Below, piece after piece: positions 31,756-39,512 of a stretch of DNA of 42,380 nucleotides. The stretch covers positions 1-42,380 of the forward strand of contig NZ_MUHU01000053.1 in assembly GCF_002105195.1 (NCBI RefSeq), given 5' to 3'. The notes below the pieces were generated by a model. It saw only the letters and a program-made list of their open reading frames with translations. It was not told where the DNA came from and did no database searches. The translations under genes and the position numbers were made by a program. Each line of letters opens with the position of its first letter. Position 1 is the stretch's first letter. The stretch comes from Derxia lacustris. GTDB taxonomy: Bacteria; Pseudomonadota; Gammaproteobacteria; Burkholderiales; Burkholderiaceae_E.

Positions 31756-34083
31756 TCAGAACAGCTCGCTCTTGACCGCGTTGGCGTCCTTGTTCTCGTC
31801 GTCGCTCAGCGTGCCGATGGCTTCGCCGGGCTGGCGTTCGGCGTAGTAGTACTCGCCGTTCGCGCTCACCACGCCGGCCGGCACCGGCCGGTCGATGTTG
31901 GGCACGCCGGCCAGCGCCTTGCCCATGAAGCCGATCCAGATCGGCAGCGCCGCGCCACCGCCGGTTTCGCGGTCGCCCAGACTGCGCGGCTGGTCGTAGC
32001 CGATCCAGGTAATGCCCACCAGCGTCGGCTGATAGCCGTTGAACCACGCATCGACCGAGTCGTTGGTGGTGCCGGTCTTGCCGGCCAGGTCGGTGCGCTT
32101 GAGCTTCATCGCGCTGGCGGCGGTGCCGTAGCGCACCACGTCGCGCAGCATGCTGTCCATGATGAAAGCGTTGCGCTCGTCGAGCACGCGATTGGCCTCG
32201 TCGCCGGCCAGCAGCGGCTTGGCCTCGGCCAGCACGCGACCGTTCACGTCGGTCATCTTCGCCACCACGAACGGCCGGGTGCGGAAGCCGCCGTTGGCGA
32301 ACACGCTGTAGCCGCCGGCCATCTGCCACGGCGTGACCGAGCCGGCACCGAGCGCCATCGTCAGATAGGGCGGGTGCTTGTCGGCCTCGAAGCCGAAGCG
32401 CGAGATGAAGTCCTGCGCATAGCGCGGTCCGATGGTCTTGAGGATGCGGATTGAGACCAGATTCTTGGATTTGGTCAGCGCGCGGCGCATCGACATCGGG
32501 CCTTCGTAGGTGCCGTCGTAATTCTTGGGCTCCCAGGGCTGGCTGCCGGTCTGGCCGGCGTCGAACACCAGTGGCGCATCGTTGATGACCGTGGCCGGAC
32601 TGAAGCCGCGTTCCAGCGCCGCCGAGTAGATGAAGGGCTTGAAGCCCGACCCCGGCTGGCGCCAGGCCTGCGTGACGTGATTGAACTTGTTGCGCCAGAA
32701 ATCGAAGCCGCCCACCAGCGCCTTCACCGAGCCATCCATTGGGTTCATCGCGACGAAGGCCGATTCGATCTCGGGCTGCTGCACGATTTCCCAGCCGTTC
32801 GAGCCGCGCGTCACGCGCACCACCGCGCCGCGCCGAATACGGCGATTGGGCTGGGCCTTGTCGGACAGCGACGCGGCGACGAACTTGAGCCCGGTCTCGC
32901 CGATGTCGATCGGCTCCAGCCCGGGCCGGGCCACGCGCACCCGCTTGGGCGCGGCATCGAGCACGACGGCGGTGAGCAGGTCGTCCGCATCGGGATGCTT
33001 CTCGATCACGTCGTCGATGAATTCGTCGGTGATCTTGTCGGGCAGATCGACGAAGGCCTCGGGCCCGCGATAGCCGTGGCGGCGGTCGTAGTCGAGCACG
33101 CCCGAGCGCACTGCCGCATAGGCGGCGTTCTGGTCGGCGGAGGTGATCGTCGTGTAGACATTGATGCCGCGCACATAGGCATCGTCCTTCCACAGATCGT
33201 AGGCGGCCTGACGTGCCATCTCGGCCACGTACTCGCCATGCACCGCGTAAGTCGCCGCGCTCGGATGGATGTCGAGCCGCTGCGCCAGTGCCTGCTCATG
33301 CTGCTGGTCGTTGATGTAGCCCAGCGACCGCATGCGATCGAGCACATATTTTTGCCGCGCCGTGGCACGTCGCAGATTGACCACCGGGTTGTAGGCCGAA
33401 GGAGCCTTCGGAATACCCGCCAACATCGCGGCTTCAGCCACCGTGATGTCCCTTATGTTCTTTCCGAAGTAGGCCTGCGACGCCTGGGCAAAGCCGAACG
33501 AGCGCTGTCCCAGATAGATCTGGTTCATGTACAGCTCGAGGATCTGATCCTTCGACAGCGACGCCTCGATCTTGAAGGCCAGCAGCACCTCGTAAACCTT
33601 GCGCGTGTATTGCCGTTCGTTCGTGAGGAAGAAGTTGCGCGCGACCTGTTGGGTGATGGTGGAAGCGCCTTGCAAGCGCGTGCCACCCGAGGTGATGTTG
33701 CTGAGGAAGGCGCGGGCAATGCCGGTGATGTCGATGCCGGGATGGTCGTAGAAGCGGTCGTCCTCGGCCGCGAGCAGGGCCTGCTTCATCTGCGGCGGGA
33801 AGTCCTGGATGCGCAGCACGCTGCGGCGTTCCTCGCCGAATTCGCCGATGAGCACGTTGTCGGCGGTGTAGATGCGCAGGGGCATCTTGGGCCGGTAGTC
33901 ACTCAGGGATTCGATCGATGGGATCTTCGGATAGGCAAGCGCAAGCGACAGGGCCAGGCAGAGCGCACCGACGAGCGCGCCGGCGGCTGTCAGGCCCAGG
34001 GTCCACGCGAGTGCGCGCGCCCACCATGGCCGGCGGCCGGGTTTCGGCGTGCCGCTGCCATCGGGAGAAGGGGTTGGGGTCAC
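31756..34083 (-). CDS. mrcA: Penicillin-binding protein 1A (class A)
   Basis: Protein of 775 residues that polymerises and cross-links peptidoglycan. After a membrane anchor (about residues 24-50) comes a GT51 glycosyltransferase domain with catalytic E107 in EDDRFYDHPGID and GASTITQQVARN. An OB-like insert follows, then a transpeptidase domain with S479-G-F-K482, S539-K-N541 and K669-T-G-T. All active-site motifs are intact. It is divergent from pilM, a conserved arrangement in beta- and gammaproteobacteria. The minus strand carries TATAAT (complement of 34163-34168) about 80 bases upstream of the ATG. Confidence 0.97.
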   Translation of the reverse strand: MTPTPSPDGSGTPKPGRRPWWARALAWTLGLTAAGALVGALCLALSLALAYPKIPSIESLSDYRPKMPLRIYTADNVLIGEFGEERRSVLRIQDFPPQMKQALLAAEDDRFYDHPGIDITGIARAFLSNITSGGTRLQGASTITQQVARNFFLTNERQYTRKVYEVLLAFKIEASLSKDQILELYMNQIYLGQRSFGFAQASQAYFGKNIRDITVAEAAMLAGIPKAPSAYNPVVNLRRATARQKYVLDRMRSLGYINDQQHEQALAQRLDIHPSAATYAVHGEYVAEMARQAAYDLWKDDAYVRGINVYTTITSADQNAAYAAVRSGVLDYDRRHGYRGPEAFVDLPDKITDEFIDDVIEKHPDADDLLTAVVLDAAPKRVRVARPGLEPIDIGETGLKFVAASLSDKAQPNRRIRRGAVVRVTRGSNGWEIVQQPEIESAFVAMNPMDGSVKALVGGFDFWRNKFNHVTQAWRQPGSGFKPFIYSAALERGFSPATVINDAPLVFDAGQTGSQPWEPKNYDGTYEGPMSMRRALTKSKNLVSIRILKTIGPRYAQDFISRFGFEADKHPPYLTMALGAGSVTPWQMAGGYSVFANGGFRTRPFVVAKMTDVNGRVLAEAKPLLAGDEANRVLDERNAFIMDSMLRDVVRYGTAASAMKLKRTDLAGKTGTTNDSVDAWFNGYQPTLVGITWIGYDQPRSLGDRETGGGAALPIWIGFMGKALAGVPNIDRPVPAGVVSANGEYYYAERQPGEAIGTLSDDENKDANAVKSELF

Positions 34084-34419
34084 GTGAGGATCTGCTGCCG
34101 GGAGGGGCCGCGAAGGCCGTTGGAATCGGCATTGCGCAATTGCAGCGTCAATGCGAGCTGGGATTATATGGGGCGGTCCGGAACGGGCTGACGAAAGCTC
34201 GGGCTGAGGTCAGAAGGCCCTGCTTAATGCCTTTACTTTTGTTTTCCCTTGTTGCTAGCATCGAACGAAATTTATGCGCAATGCGTTCTAAGTGCGTCAT
34301 TCGCAATGACTTTTCCCGGAACTGCATACGCGGCCCCGGCGCCAGGGCGGGGGTTGTGACTCCGGGTCGAGCGCGCCAGCAATGGGCTCCAACTGGTTTT
34401 CTGACGTGGAGGGGGGCTC
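34084..34419. promoter_or_regulatory. Divergent promoter region mrcA / pilM (336 bases)
   Basis: The minus strand has a perfect -10 TATAAT (34163-34168) for mrcA but a weak -35. On the + strand, the AT-rich stretch 34230-34275 has candidate pairs for the pil operon, such as TTGTTG followed after 16 bp by TTTATG; these are only suggestions. A 6-3-6 palindrome GTCATT-CGC-AATGAC lies at 34296-34310, followed by TTTT. The last 100 bases before pilM are GC-rich. No gene is visible. Confidence 0.45.
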
Positions 34420-35502
34420 GTGGCCTTTGACCTCGGGTCGCTTTTGTCGCCCAAGAATCCGCCGCTGATCGGTCTCGATATCAGCACCACCAGCGTCAAG
34501 CTGGTCGAACTTTCCGAAGCCGGCAAGAACGCCGTCCGCCTCGACCGTTACGCGATCGAACCGCTGCCCAAGGGCGCGGTGGTCGACGGCAACATCGACA
34601 ACATGGACGCCGTCACCGAGGCGGTGCGCCGCGCGTGGAAGAAGAGCGGTACCCGCATCAAGAACGTCGCCATGGCACTGCCGAGCGCGGCGGTCATCAC
34701 CAAGCGCATCTTTCTGCCGGCCGGCCAGTCGGACGAGGCGCTCGAATTGCAGGTCGAGTCCGAGGCGAGCCAGTACATCCCGTTCGCGCTCGACGAGGTC
34801 AGTCTCGATTTCCAGGTGCTCGGTCCGGCTGCCAGCTCGCCCGACGATGTCGAGGTGCTGATCGCCGCGTCGCGCAAGGAAAAGGTCGAGGACCGCGTCG
34901 CGGCGGCCGAGGCCGCCGGCCTCAAGCCGGTGGTGATGGACATCGAGTCGTATGCGTCGCGCAGCGTGGTCGAGCGGGTGCGCAAGCTGATGCCCAACGG
35001 CGGCGAGAACCTGATCGTCGCGGTGTTCAACCTGGGTGCCAACACCACGACGATCACCGTGCTGCTCAACGGCATGAGCATCTATGAGCGCGAGCAGGCC
35101 TTTGGCGGCAATCAGCTCACGCAGGACATCGCGCGTGCCTACGGCCTTACCTTCGACGAGGCCGAGGCCAAGAAGCGCACGCTCGATCTCGCCGAAAACT
35201 ATGCGCGCGACATCCTCCAGCCCTTCATCGAGAGCGTGGCGATCGAGGTGACGCGCGCGCTCCAGTTCTTCTTCACGTCCACGCCTTACGGTCGGGTCGA
35301 CCACATCATGCTGGGCGGCGGCTGCGCGGTCATCGAAGGTCTGGCCGATGTGGTGGCCAACCGCTCGCAGACGCCCACCAGCATCGTCAATCCCTTCAAG
35401 GGCATGGAGTTCGGCGACACCATCAAGGACCGCGAGCTGCGCACCGACGCGCCCTCGCTGCTCACTTGCGCCGGCCTCGCCATGCGGAGATTCACGGGAT
35501 GA
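34420..35502 (+). CDS. pilM: Type IV pilus assembly protein PilM, GTG start
   Basis: Protein of 360 residues, an actin-like ATPase fold in the cytoplasm that recruits PilN to the pilus alignment complex. Actin-family segments are GLDISTTSVKLVEL (phosphate 1), FNLGANTTTITVL and MLGGGCAVIEGL. The start is GTG at 34420 with GGAGGGGGG upstream. The stop overlaps pilN as ATGA. It opens the pilMNOPQ operon. Confidence 0.97.
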   Translation: MAFDLGSLLSPKNPPLIGLDISTTSVKLVELSEAGKNAVRLDRYAIEPLPKGAVVDGNIDNMDAVTEAVRRAWKKSGTRIKNVAMALPSAAVITKRIFLPAGQSDEALELQVESEASQYIPFALDEVSLDFQVLGPAASSPDDVEVLIAASRKEKVEDRVAAAEAAGLKPVVMDIESYASRSVVERVRKLMPNGGENLIVAVFNLGANTTTITVLLNGMSIYEREQAFGGNQLTQDIARAYGLTFDEAEAKKRTLDLAENYARDILQPFIESVAIEVTRALQFFFTSTPYGRVDHIMLGGGCAVIEGLADVVANRSQTPTSIVNPFKGMEFGDTIKDRELRTDAPSLLTCAGLAMRRFTG

Positions 35503-36119
35503 CTGCCATCACCATCAACCTGCTGCCGCATCGCGAGCTCAAGCGCGCGCAGCGGCGGCGAGATTTCTATGTGCTGGCCGGGCTTTTCGCCGGGGCCGGC
35601 GCGGCGATCGTGCTGCTGGTCGGCGCGATCATCTCCGGCTATGTGGCGGCGCAGGAGTCGCGCAACGACTTCATCAAGCAGGAGAACGCGGCGCTCGACA
35701 AGCAGATCGGCGAGGTCGCCACGCTCAAGCAGGAGATCGATGCGCTGCGCGAACGTCAGCAGGCGGTCGAGAATCTCCAGACCGATCGCAACATCCCGGT
35801 CTATCTGTTCACCGAGCTGGTCAATCAGGTGCCGGAAGGCATTTATCTGCGTGCCTTCAAGCAGGACGGCATGCGCGTGACGCTCACCGGGCTGGCCCAG
35901 TCGAACGAGCGCGTGTCCGAGCTGCTGCGCAATCTGGCCAACAACTCGCCCTACATCGAGAAGCCCAATCTCATCGAGATCAAGGTGTCGCAGCAGCAGT
36001 CCAAGCGCGGCGCCCGGCTGTTCGACTTCTCGCTCGACATGATGCTGAAGCGCCCGACCGCGGATCAGCCCGCTCCGGCACCGGGCAAGCGCCCGGCCGC
36101 CGTACCGGCCGCGAATTGA
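35499..36119 (+). CDS. pilN: Type IV pilus assembly protein PilN
   Basis: Protein of 206 residues starting MTAITINLLPHRELKR; the INLLPHRE motif is the part of PilN that inserts into PilM. One membrane segment follows (about residues 26-46), then a coiled coil (about 50-95) and a periplasmic ferredoxin-like domain. PilN pairs with PilO to join the inner membrane platform to PilP and the secretin. It overlaps pilM by 4 bases. Confidence 0.96.
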   Translation: MTAITINLLPHRELKRAQRRRDFYVLAGLFAGAGAAIVLLVGAIISGYVAAQESRNDFIKQENAALDKQIGEVATLKQEIDALRERQQAVENLQTDRNIPVYLFTELVNQVPEGIYLRAFKQDGMRVTLTGLAQSNERVSELLRNLANNSPYIEKPNLIEIKVSQQQSKRGARLFDFSLDMMLKRPTADQPAPAPGKRPAAVPAAN

Positions 36120-36129
36120 AGAGGCCCAG

Positions 36130-36786
36130 GTGAAGAGTCCAGATCTCAAGCGTATCGGCGACCAGTTCGTCGGTCTGAACATGCGCGATGTCGGCACCTG
36201 GCCGGTCGCGCCGCGCCTCGCCGCGCTGTTCCTCATCCTCGTGCTGATGCTCGTGGGCGGCTATTTCCTGTACTGGAGCGATCTCATCGCCGACCTCGAC
36301 GCAGGGCGCGCCAACGAGGAGAAGCTCAAGCAGGACTATCGCGGCAAGCTTCAGCAGGCCATCAATCTCGACGCGCTGCGCAAGCAGAAGGAGCAGGTTG
36401 CGCAGTACGTGACCGCGCTTGAAAAGCAGCTGCCGAGCAAGGCCGAGATGGATGCGCTGCTGTCCGACATCAACCAGGCCGGGCTTGGCCGCGGCTTGCA
36501 GTTTGAGCTGTTCAAGCCGGGCGCTTCGGTGCGTCAGGCCTTCTATGCCGAACTGCCGATCAATGTGCGCGTCAGCGGCCGTTTCCACGACATGGGTGCC
36601 TTCGTGTCCGACATCGCCAACCTGCCGCGCATCGTCACGCTCGGGAACATCGAGGTGAAGACCGACCAGACCGGCAAGCTCACCTTCGACGGCGTGGCGC
36701 GGACCTTCCGCTATCTCGACGCCGACGAGATCGAGCAGGCACGCCGCGAGGCGCTCGCCACCAAGAAGAAGGGGGCGCGGTCATGA
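36130..36786 (+). CDS. pilO: Type IV pilus assembly protein PilO, GTG start
   Basis: Protein of 218 residues with a cytoplasmic start, one membrane segment (about residues 30-50, RLAALFLILVLMLVGGYFLY), a coiled coil around residues 60-110 and a ferredoxin-like periplasmic domain. PilO forms dimers with PilN. The start is GTG at 36130, with AGAGG as a weak Shine-Dalgarno. The end overlaps pilP by 4 bases as ATGA, so the two are coupled. The tail is basic (KKKGARS). Confidence 0.95.
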   Translation: MKSPDLKRIGDQFVGLNMRDVGTWPVAPRLAALFLILVLMLVGGYFLYWSDLIADLDAGRANEEKLKQDYRGKLQQAINLDALRKQKEQVAQYVTALEKQLPSKAEMDALLSDINQAGLGRGLQFELFKPGASVRQAFYAELPINVRVSGRFHDMGAFVSDIANLPRIVTLGNIEVKTDQTGKLTFDGVARTFRYLDADEIEQARREALATKKKGARS

Positions 36787-37313
36787 GGCGCGCACTCGCA
36801 TCGATCTGCCTGCTCGCGCTCGGACTGGGCGGTTGCGTCGGCGCCGATCAGGACGAGCTGAAGGCGTGGATGTCCGAGGTTCGTCGCGACATGCGGCCGC
36901 AGGTCCAGCCGATCCCGGCGCCGAAGAAGTTCGAGCCCTTCGTCTATGCCAAGGCCGACGACGACGATCCCTTCAATCCGGTGAAGATCGAGGCGGCGTT
37001 GCAAAAGCTTGCAGCGCGCTCCAGCACCGGCATCAAGCCCGATCTCGACCGGCGGCGCGAGGCGCTCGAAGCCTTCCCGCTCGATACGCTGAAGATGGTC
37101 GGCACCTTGCAGAAGGACGCCGTGCGCGTGGCCCTGCTGCGCGCCGATGGCGGCATTTTCCAGGCGCACACGGGCAATTACGTCGGACAGAATTTCGGGG
37201 TCATCACCCGCATCACCGAGACCGAAGTGACGATCAAGGAGATCGTCCAGGACGCCTCGGGCGAGTGGGTCGAAAGAATAAGCACTCTGCAATTGCAGGA
37301 GAACCAGCGATGA
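36783..37313 (+). CDS. pilP: Type IV pilus assembly lipoprotein PilP
   Basis: Protein of 176 residues with a lipoprotein signal ending LGGC (C18). A disordered stretch with FEPFVYAKADDDDPFNP follows, and then a beta domain (LDTLKMVGTLQKDAVRVALLR and VGQNFGVITRITETEVTIKEI) that binds the N0 domain of PilQ. PilP ties the PilN/PilO platform to the outer-membrane secretin. It overlaps pilO and pilQ by 4 bases each. Confidence 0.96.
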   Translation: MRRALASICLLALGLGGCVGADQDELKAWMSEVRRDMRPQVQPIPAPKKFEPFVYAKADDDDPFNPVKIEAALQKLAARSSTGIKPDLDRRREALEAFPLDTLKMVGTLQKDAVRVALLRADGGIFQAHTGNYVGQNFGVITRITETEVTIKEIVQDASGEWVERISTLQLQENQR

Positions 37314-39502
37314 GTTTGGCAGCAGCTTTGTTCAATCCGTCCCTGTCGGCAGGGCGGCGCATGGGCCGGGTATTCGCCCTGCTCATGGCCCTGATCGGGC
37401 TGGTCATGGCCTGCGGCGCGGCGCGGGCGCAGGAGGCGGCGATCGAGTCGGTGGCCGCCAATCAGCGCGGATCGTCGATCGTGCTGCGGGTGCAGCTGAG
37501 TGCGCCGGTGCGCAATCCGCCGGCCACTTTCGCGGTAGCCAATCCGGCACGCATCGCCTTCGACCTGCCGGGCGTCGTGAACGGCACCGGCAAGAACAGC
37601 ATCGAGGTGAGCCAGGGCGATCTGCGCTCGGTGAGCCTGGTCACGGTGGGCGATCGCACGCGCGTCGTGCTCAATCTCAAGGCCAGCGTGCCCTATTCGA
37701 CCGCGCTCGACGGCAATGCCATCGTCGTCACGCTCGATGGCGGTGGCGCGAGCAACTCCGCCGCCGTGCGCTTTGCCGAGCCGGCGACGGCCGCCAGCCG
37801 CCACTCGATCCGCAACATCGATTTCCGGCGTGGTCGGGACGGCGAGGGCAGGGTGGTGGTCGATCTGGCCGACACGTCGACCGGGGTCGACATCCGCCAG
37901 CAGGGCCAGCAGATCATCGTCGACTTCCTGCAGACCGCCATGCCGGCCGAACTGCGCCGCCGCCTCGACGTGACCGACTTCGGCACGCCGGTGCAGTTCG
38001 TCAACACCACGGTGCAGGGCAACAGCGTGCGGATGGTGATCGAGCCCAAGGGCAACTGGGAGCACAACGCCTACCAGAGCGACACGCAGTTCGTGATCGA
38101 GGTGAAGCCGGTGCTGGAGGATGCGCGGCGCGGCACGCTGGCCACGTCGCGGCCGCAGTACCAGGGCGACAAGCTGTCGCTCAATTTCCAGAACATCGAG
38201 GTGCGCTCGGTGCTCCAGGTGATCGCCGATTTCACCAACATCAACATCATCACGAGCGAGAGCGTCAACGGGAACCTGACGCTGCGCCTGCGCGACGTGC
38301 CCTGGGATCAGGCGCTCGACATCGTGATGCAGGCCAAGGGGCTCGACCTGCGGCGCAGCGGCAACGTGATCTGGGTTGCGCCGCGCGAGGAGCTCGCCGC
38401 GAAGGAAAAGCTCGAACTCGAAGCCAAGCAGGCGGTGGCGGATCTGGAAGCGGTGCGGACCGAGACCTTCCAGCTCAACTATCACAAGGCTGCCGATGTG
38501 GTGAAGATCATCGCGCCGCCCTTGACCGGTGCCGCGGCGGCCACCCAGACCCGGCTGCTGTCCAAGCGCGGCAGCGCGGCGGCCGATGCGCTGAGCAACC
38601 AGATCTTCGTGCAGGACATTCCGTCGCGGCTTGAAGAGGTGCGCCGGCTGATCCGCCAGATCGACATCCCGACCCGTCAGGTGCTGATCGAGGCGCGCAT
38701 CGTGGAAGCCACCGACGGCTTCTCGCAGAACCTGGGCGCGCGGCTCAGCGGCACGTCGGGCGTGCCGACCAAGGTCAACGGCACCGGCCTCTACGGCAGC
38801 GTGACCGGCGGCAGCGTCAACATCAACGGCGGCAACTCGTCGTCGAGCAGCAACAGCACGACGAGCGTGACCGCAGGCGACTTCACGATCGCCAGCAGCG
38901 ACTTCGTGAGCCTGCCGGCAGCTGCGCTGAACGGCTATTCGGCCGGTGCTCTTGGCGTCACGCTGTTCAATTCGGCGCTGTCCAAGTTCATCTCGCTCGA
39001 GCTCAGCGCGCTCGAATCCGATGGCAAGGGCCGGATCATCTCCAGTCCGCGCGTCATCACCGCCAACCAGGTCGAAGCCACGATCGAGGATGGCGAGGAA
39101 ATCCCCTATCAGCAGTCGACCAGCAGCGGCGCGACCAGCGTGTCGTTCCGCAAGGCGGTGCTCAGCCTGCGCGTCACGCCGCAGATCACGCCCGAGGGCA
39201 GCGTCATCCTCAGCGTCAACGTCAACAAGGACAGCCGCGGTACCGACACCAGTTCGGGGCCGGCGATCAACACCAAGAACGTCAAGACCCAGGTGCTGGT
39301 CGAGAACGGCGGCACGGTGGTGATCGGTGGCATCTACCGCATGCAGGAGCAGAACACGATCACCAAGATCCCGCTGCTCGGCGATATTCCCTTCCTCGGC
39401 GCGCTGTTCCGGAACAAGTCGCAGGTCAACTCCAAGAGCGAGCTGCTGATCTTCCTGACGCCCCGAATCATTTCCAACTCGTTGGCCAATGCGACGCGCT
39501 GA
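37310..39502 (+). CDS. pilQ: Type IV pilus secretin PilQ
   Basis: Protein of 730 residues forming the outer-membrane pore of the type IV pilus. A signal peptide ends near AARAQ, then two AMIN domains that bind peptidoglycan (about 45-130 and 160-260). The secretin N0/N1 part follows (VRSVLQVIADFTNINII, VPWDQALDIVMQAKGLDLR), and the C-terminal secretin domain with VLIEARIVEAT and VEATIEDGEEIPYQ. A Ser/Asn-rich loop (about residues 503-522) sits inside the secretin domain. The start ATG at 37310 overlaps the pilP stop. aroK normally follows; here a large lipoprotein gene comes first. Confidence 0.96.
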   Translation: MSLAAALFNPSLSAGRRMGRVFALLMALIGLVMACGAARAQEAAIESVAANQRGSSIVLRVQLSAPVRNPPATFAVANPARIAFDLPGVVNGTGKNSIEVSQGDLRSVSLVTVGDRTRVVLNLKASVPYSTALDGNAIVVTLDGGGASNSAAVRFAEPATAASRHSIRNIDFRRGRDGEGRVVVDLADTSTGVDIRQQGQQIIVDFLQTAMPAELRRRLDVTDFGTPVQFVNTTVQGNSVRMVIEPKGNWEHNAYQSDTQFVIEVKPVLEDARRGTLATSRPQYQGDKLSLNFQNIEVRSVLQVIADFTNINIITSESVNGNLTLRLRDVPWDQALDIVMQAKGLDLRRSGNVIWVAPREELAAKEKLELEAKQAVADLEAVRTETFQLNYHKAADVVKIIAPPLTGAAAATQTRLLSKRGSAAADALSNQIFVQDIPSRLEEVRRLIRQIDIPTRQVLIEARIVEATDGFSQNLGARLSGTSGVPTKVNGTGLYGSVTGGSVNINGGNSSSSSNSTTSVTAGDFTIASSDFVSLPAAALNGYSAGALGVTLFNSALSKFISLELSALESDGKGRIISSPRVITANQVEATIEDGEEIPYQQSTSSGATSVSFRKAVLSLRVTPQITPEGSVILSVNVNKDSRGTDTSSGPAINTKNVKTQVLVENGGTVVIGGIYRMQEQNTITKIPLLGDIPFLGALFRNKSQVNSKSELLIFLTPRIISNSLANATR

Positions 39503-39512
39503 GTCATTCACG

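Noticed and set aside
34084..34419. Sigma-54 promoter for the pil operon
   Set aside because: I see no GG-N10-GC pair of the expected TGGCAC/TTGCA type in this region.
37178..39511. Open frame of 777 codons on the minus strand opposite pilP and pilQ
   Set aside because: Antisense to an intact secretin gene and with no membrane, signal or domain features.
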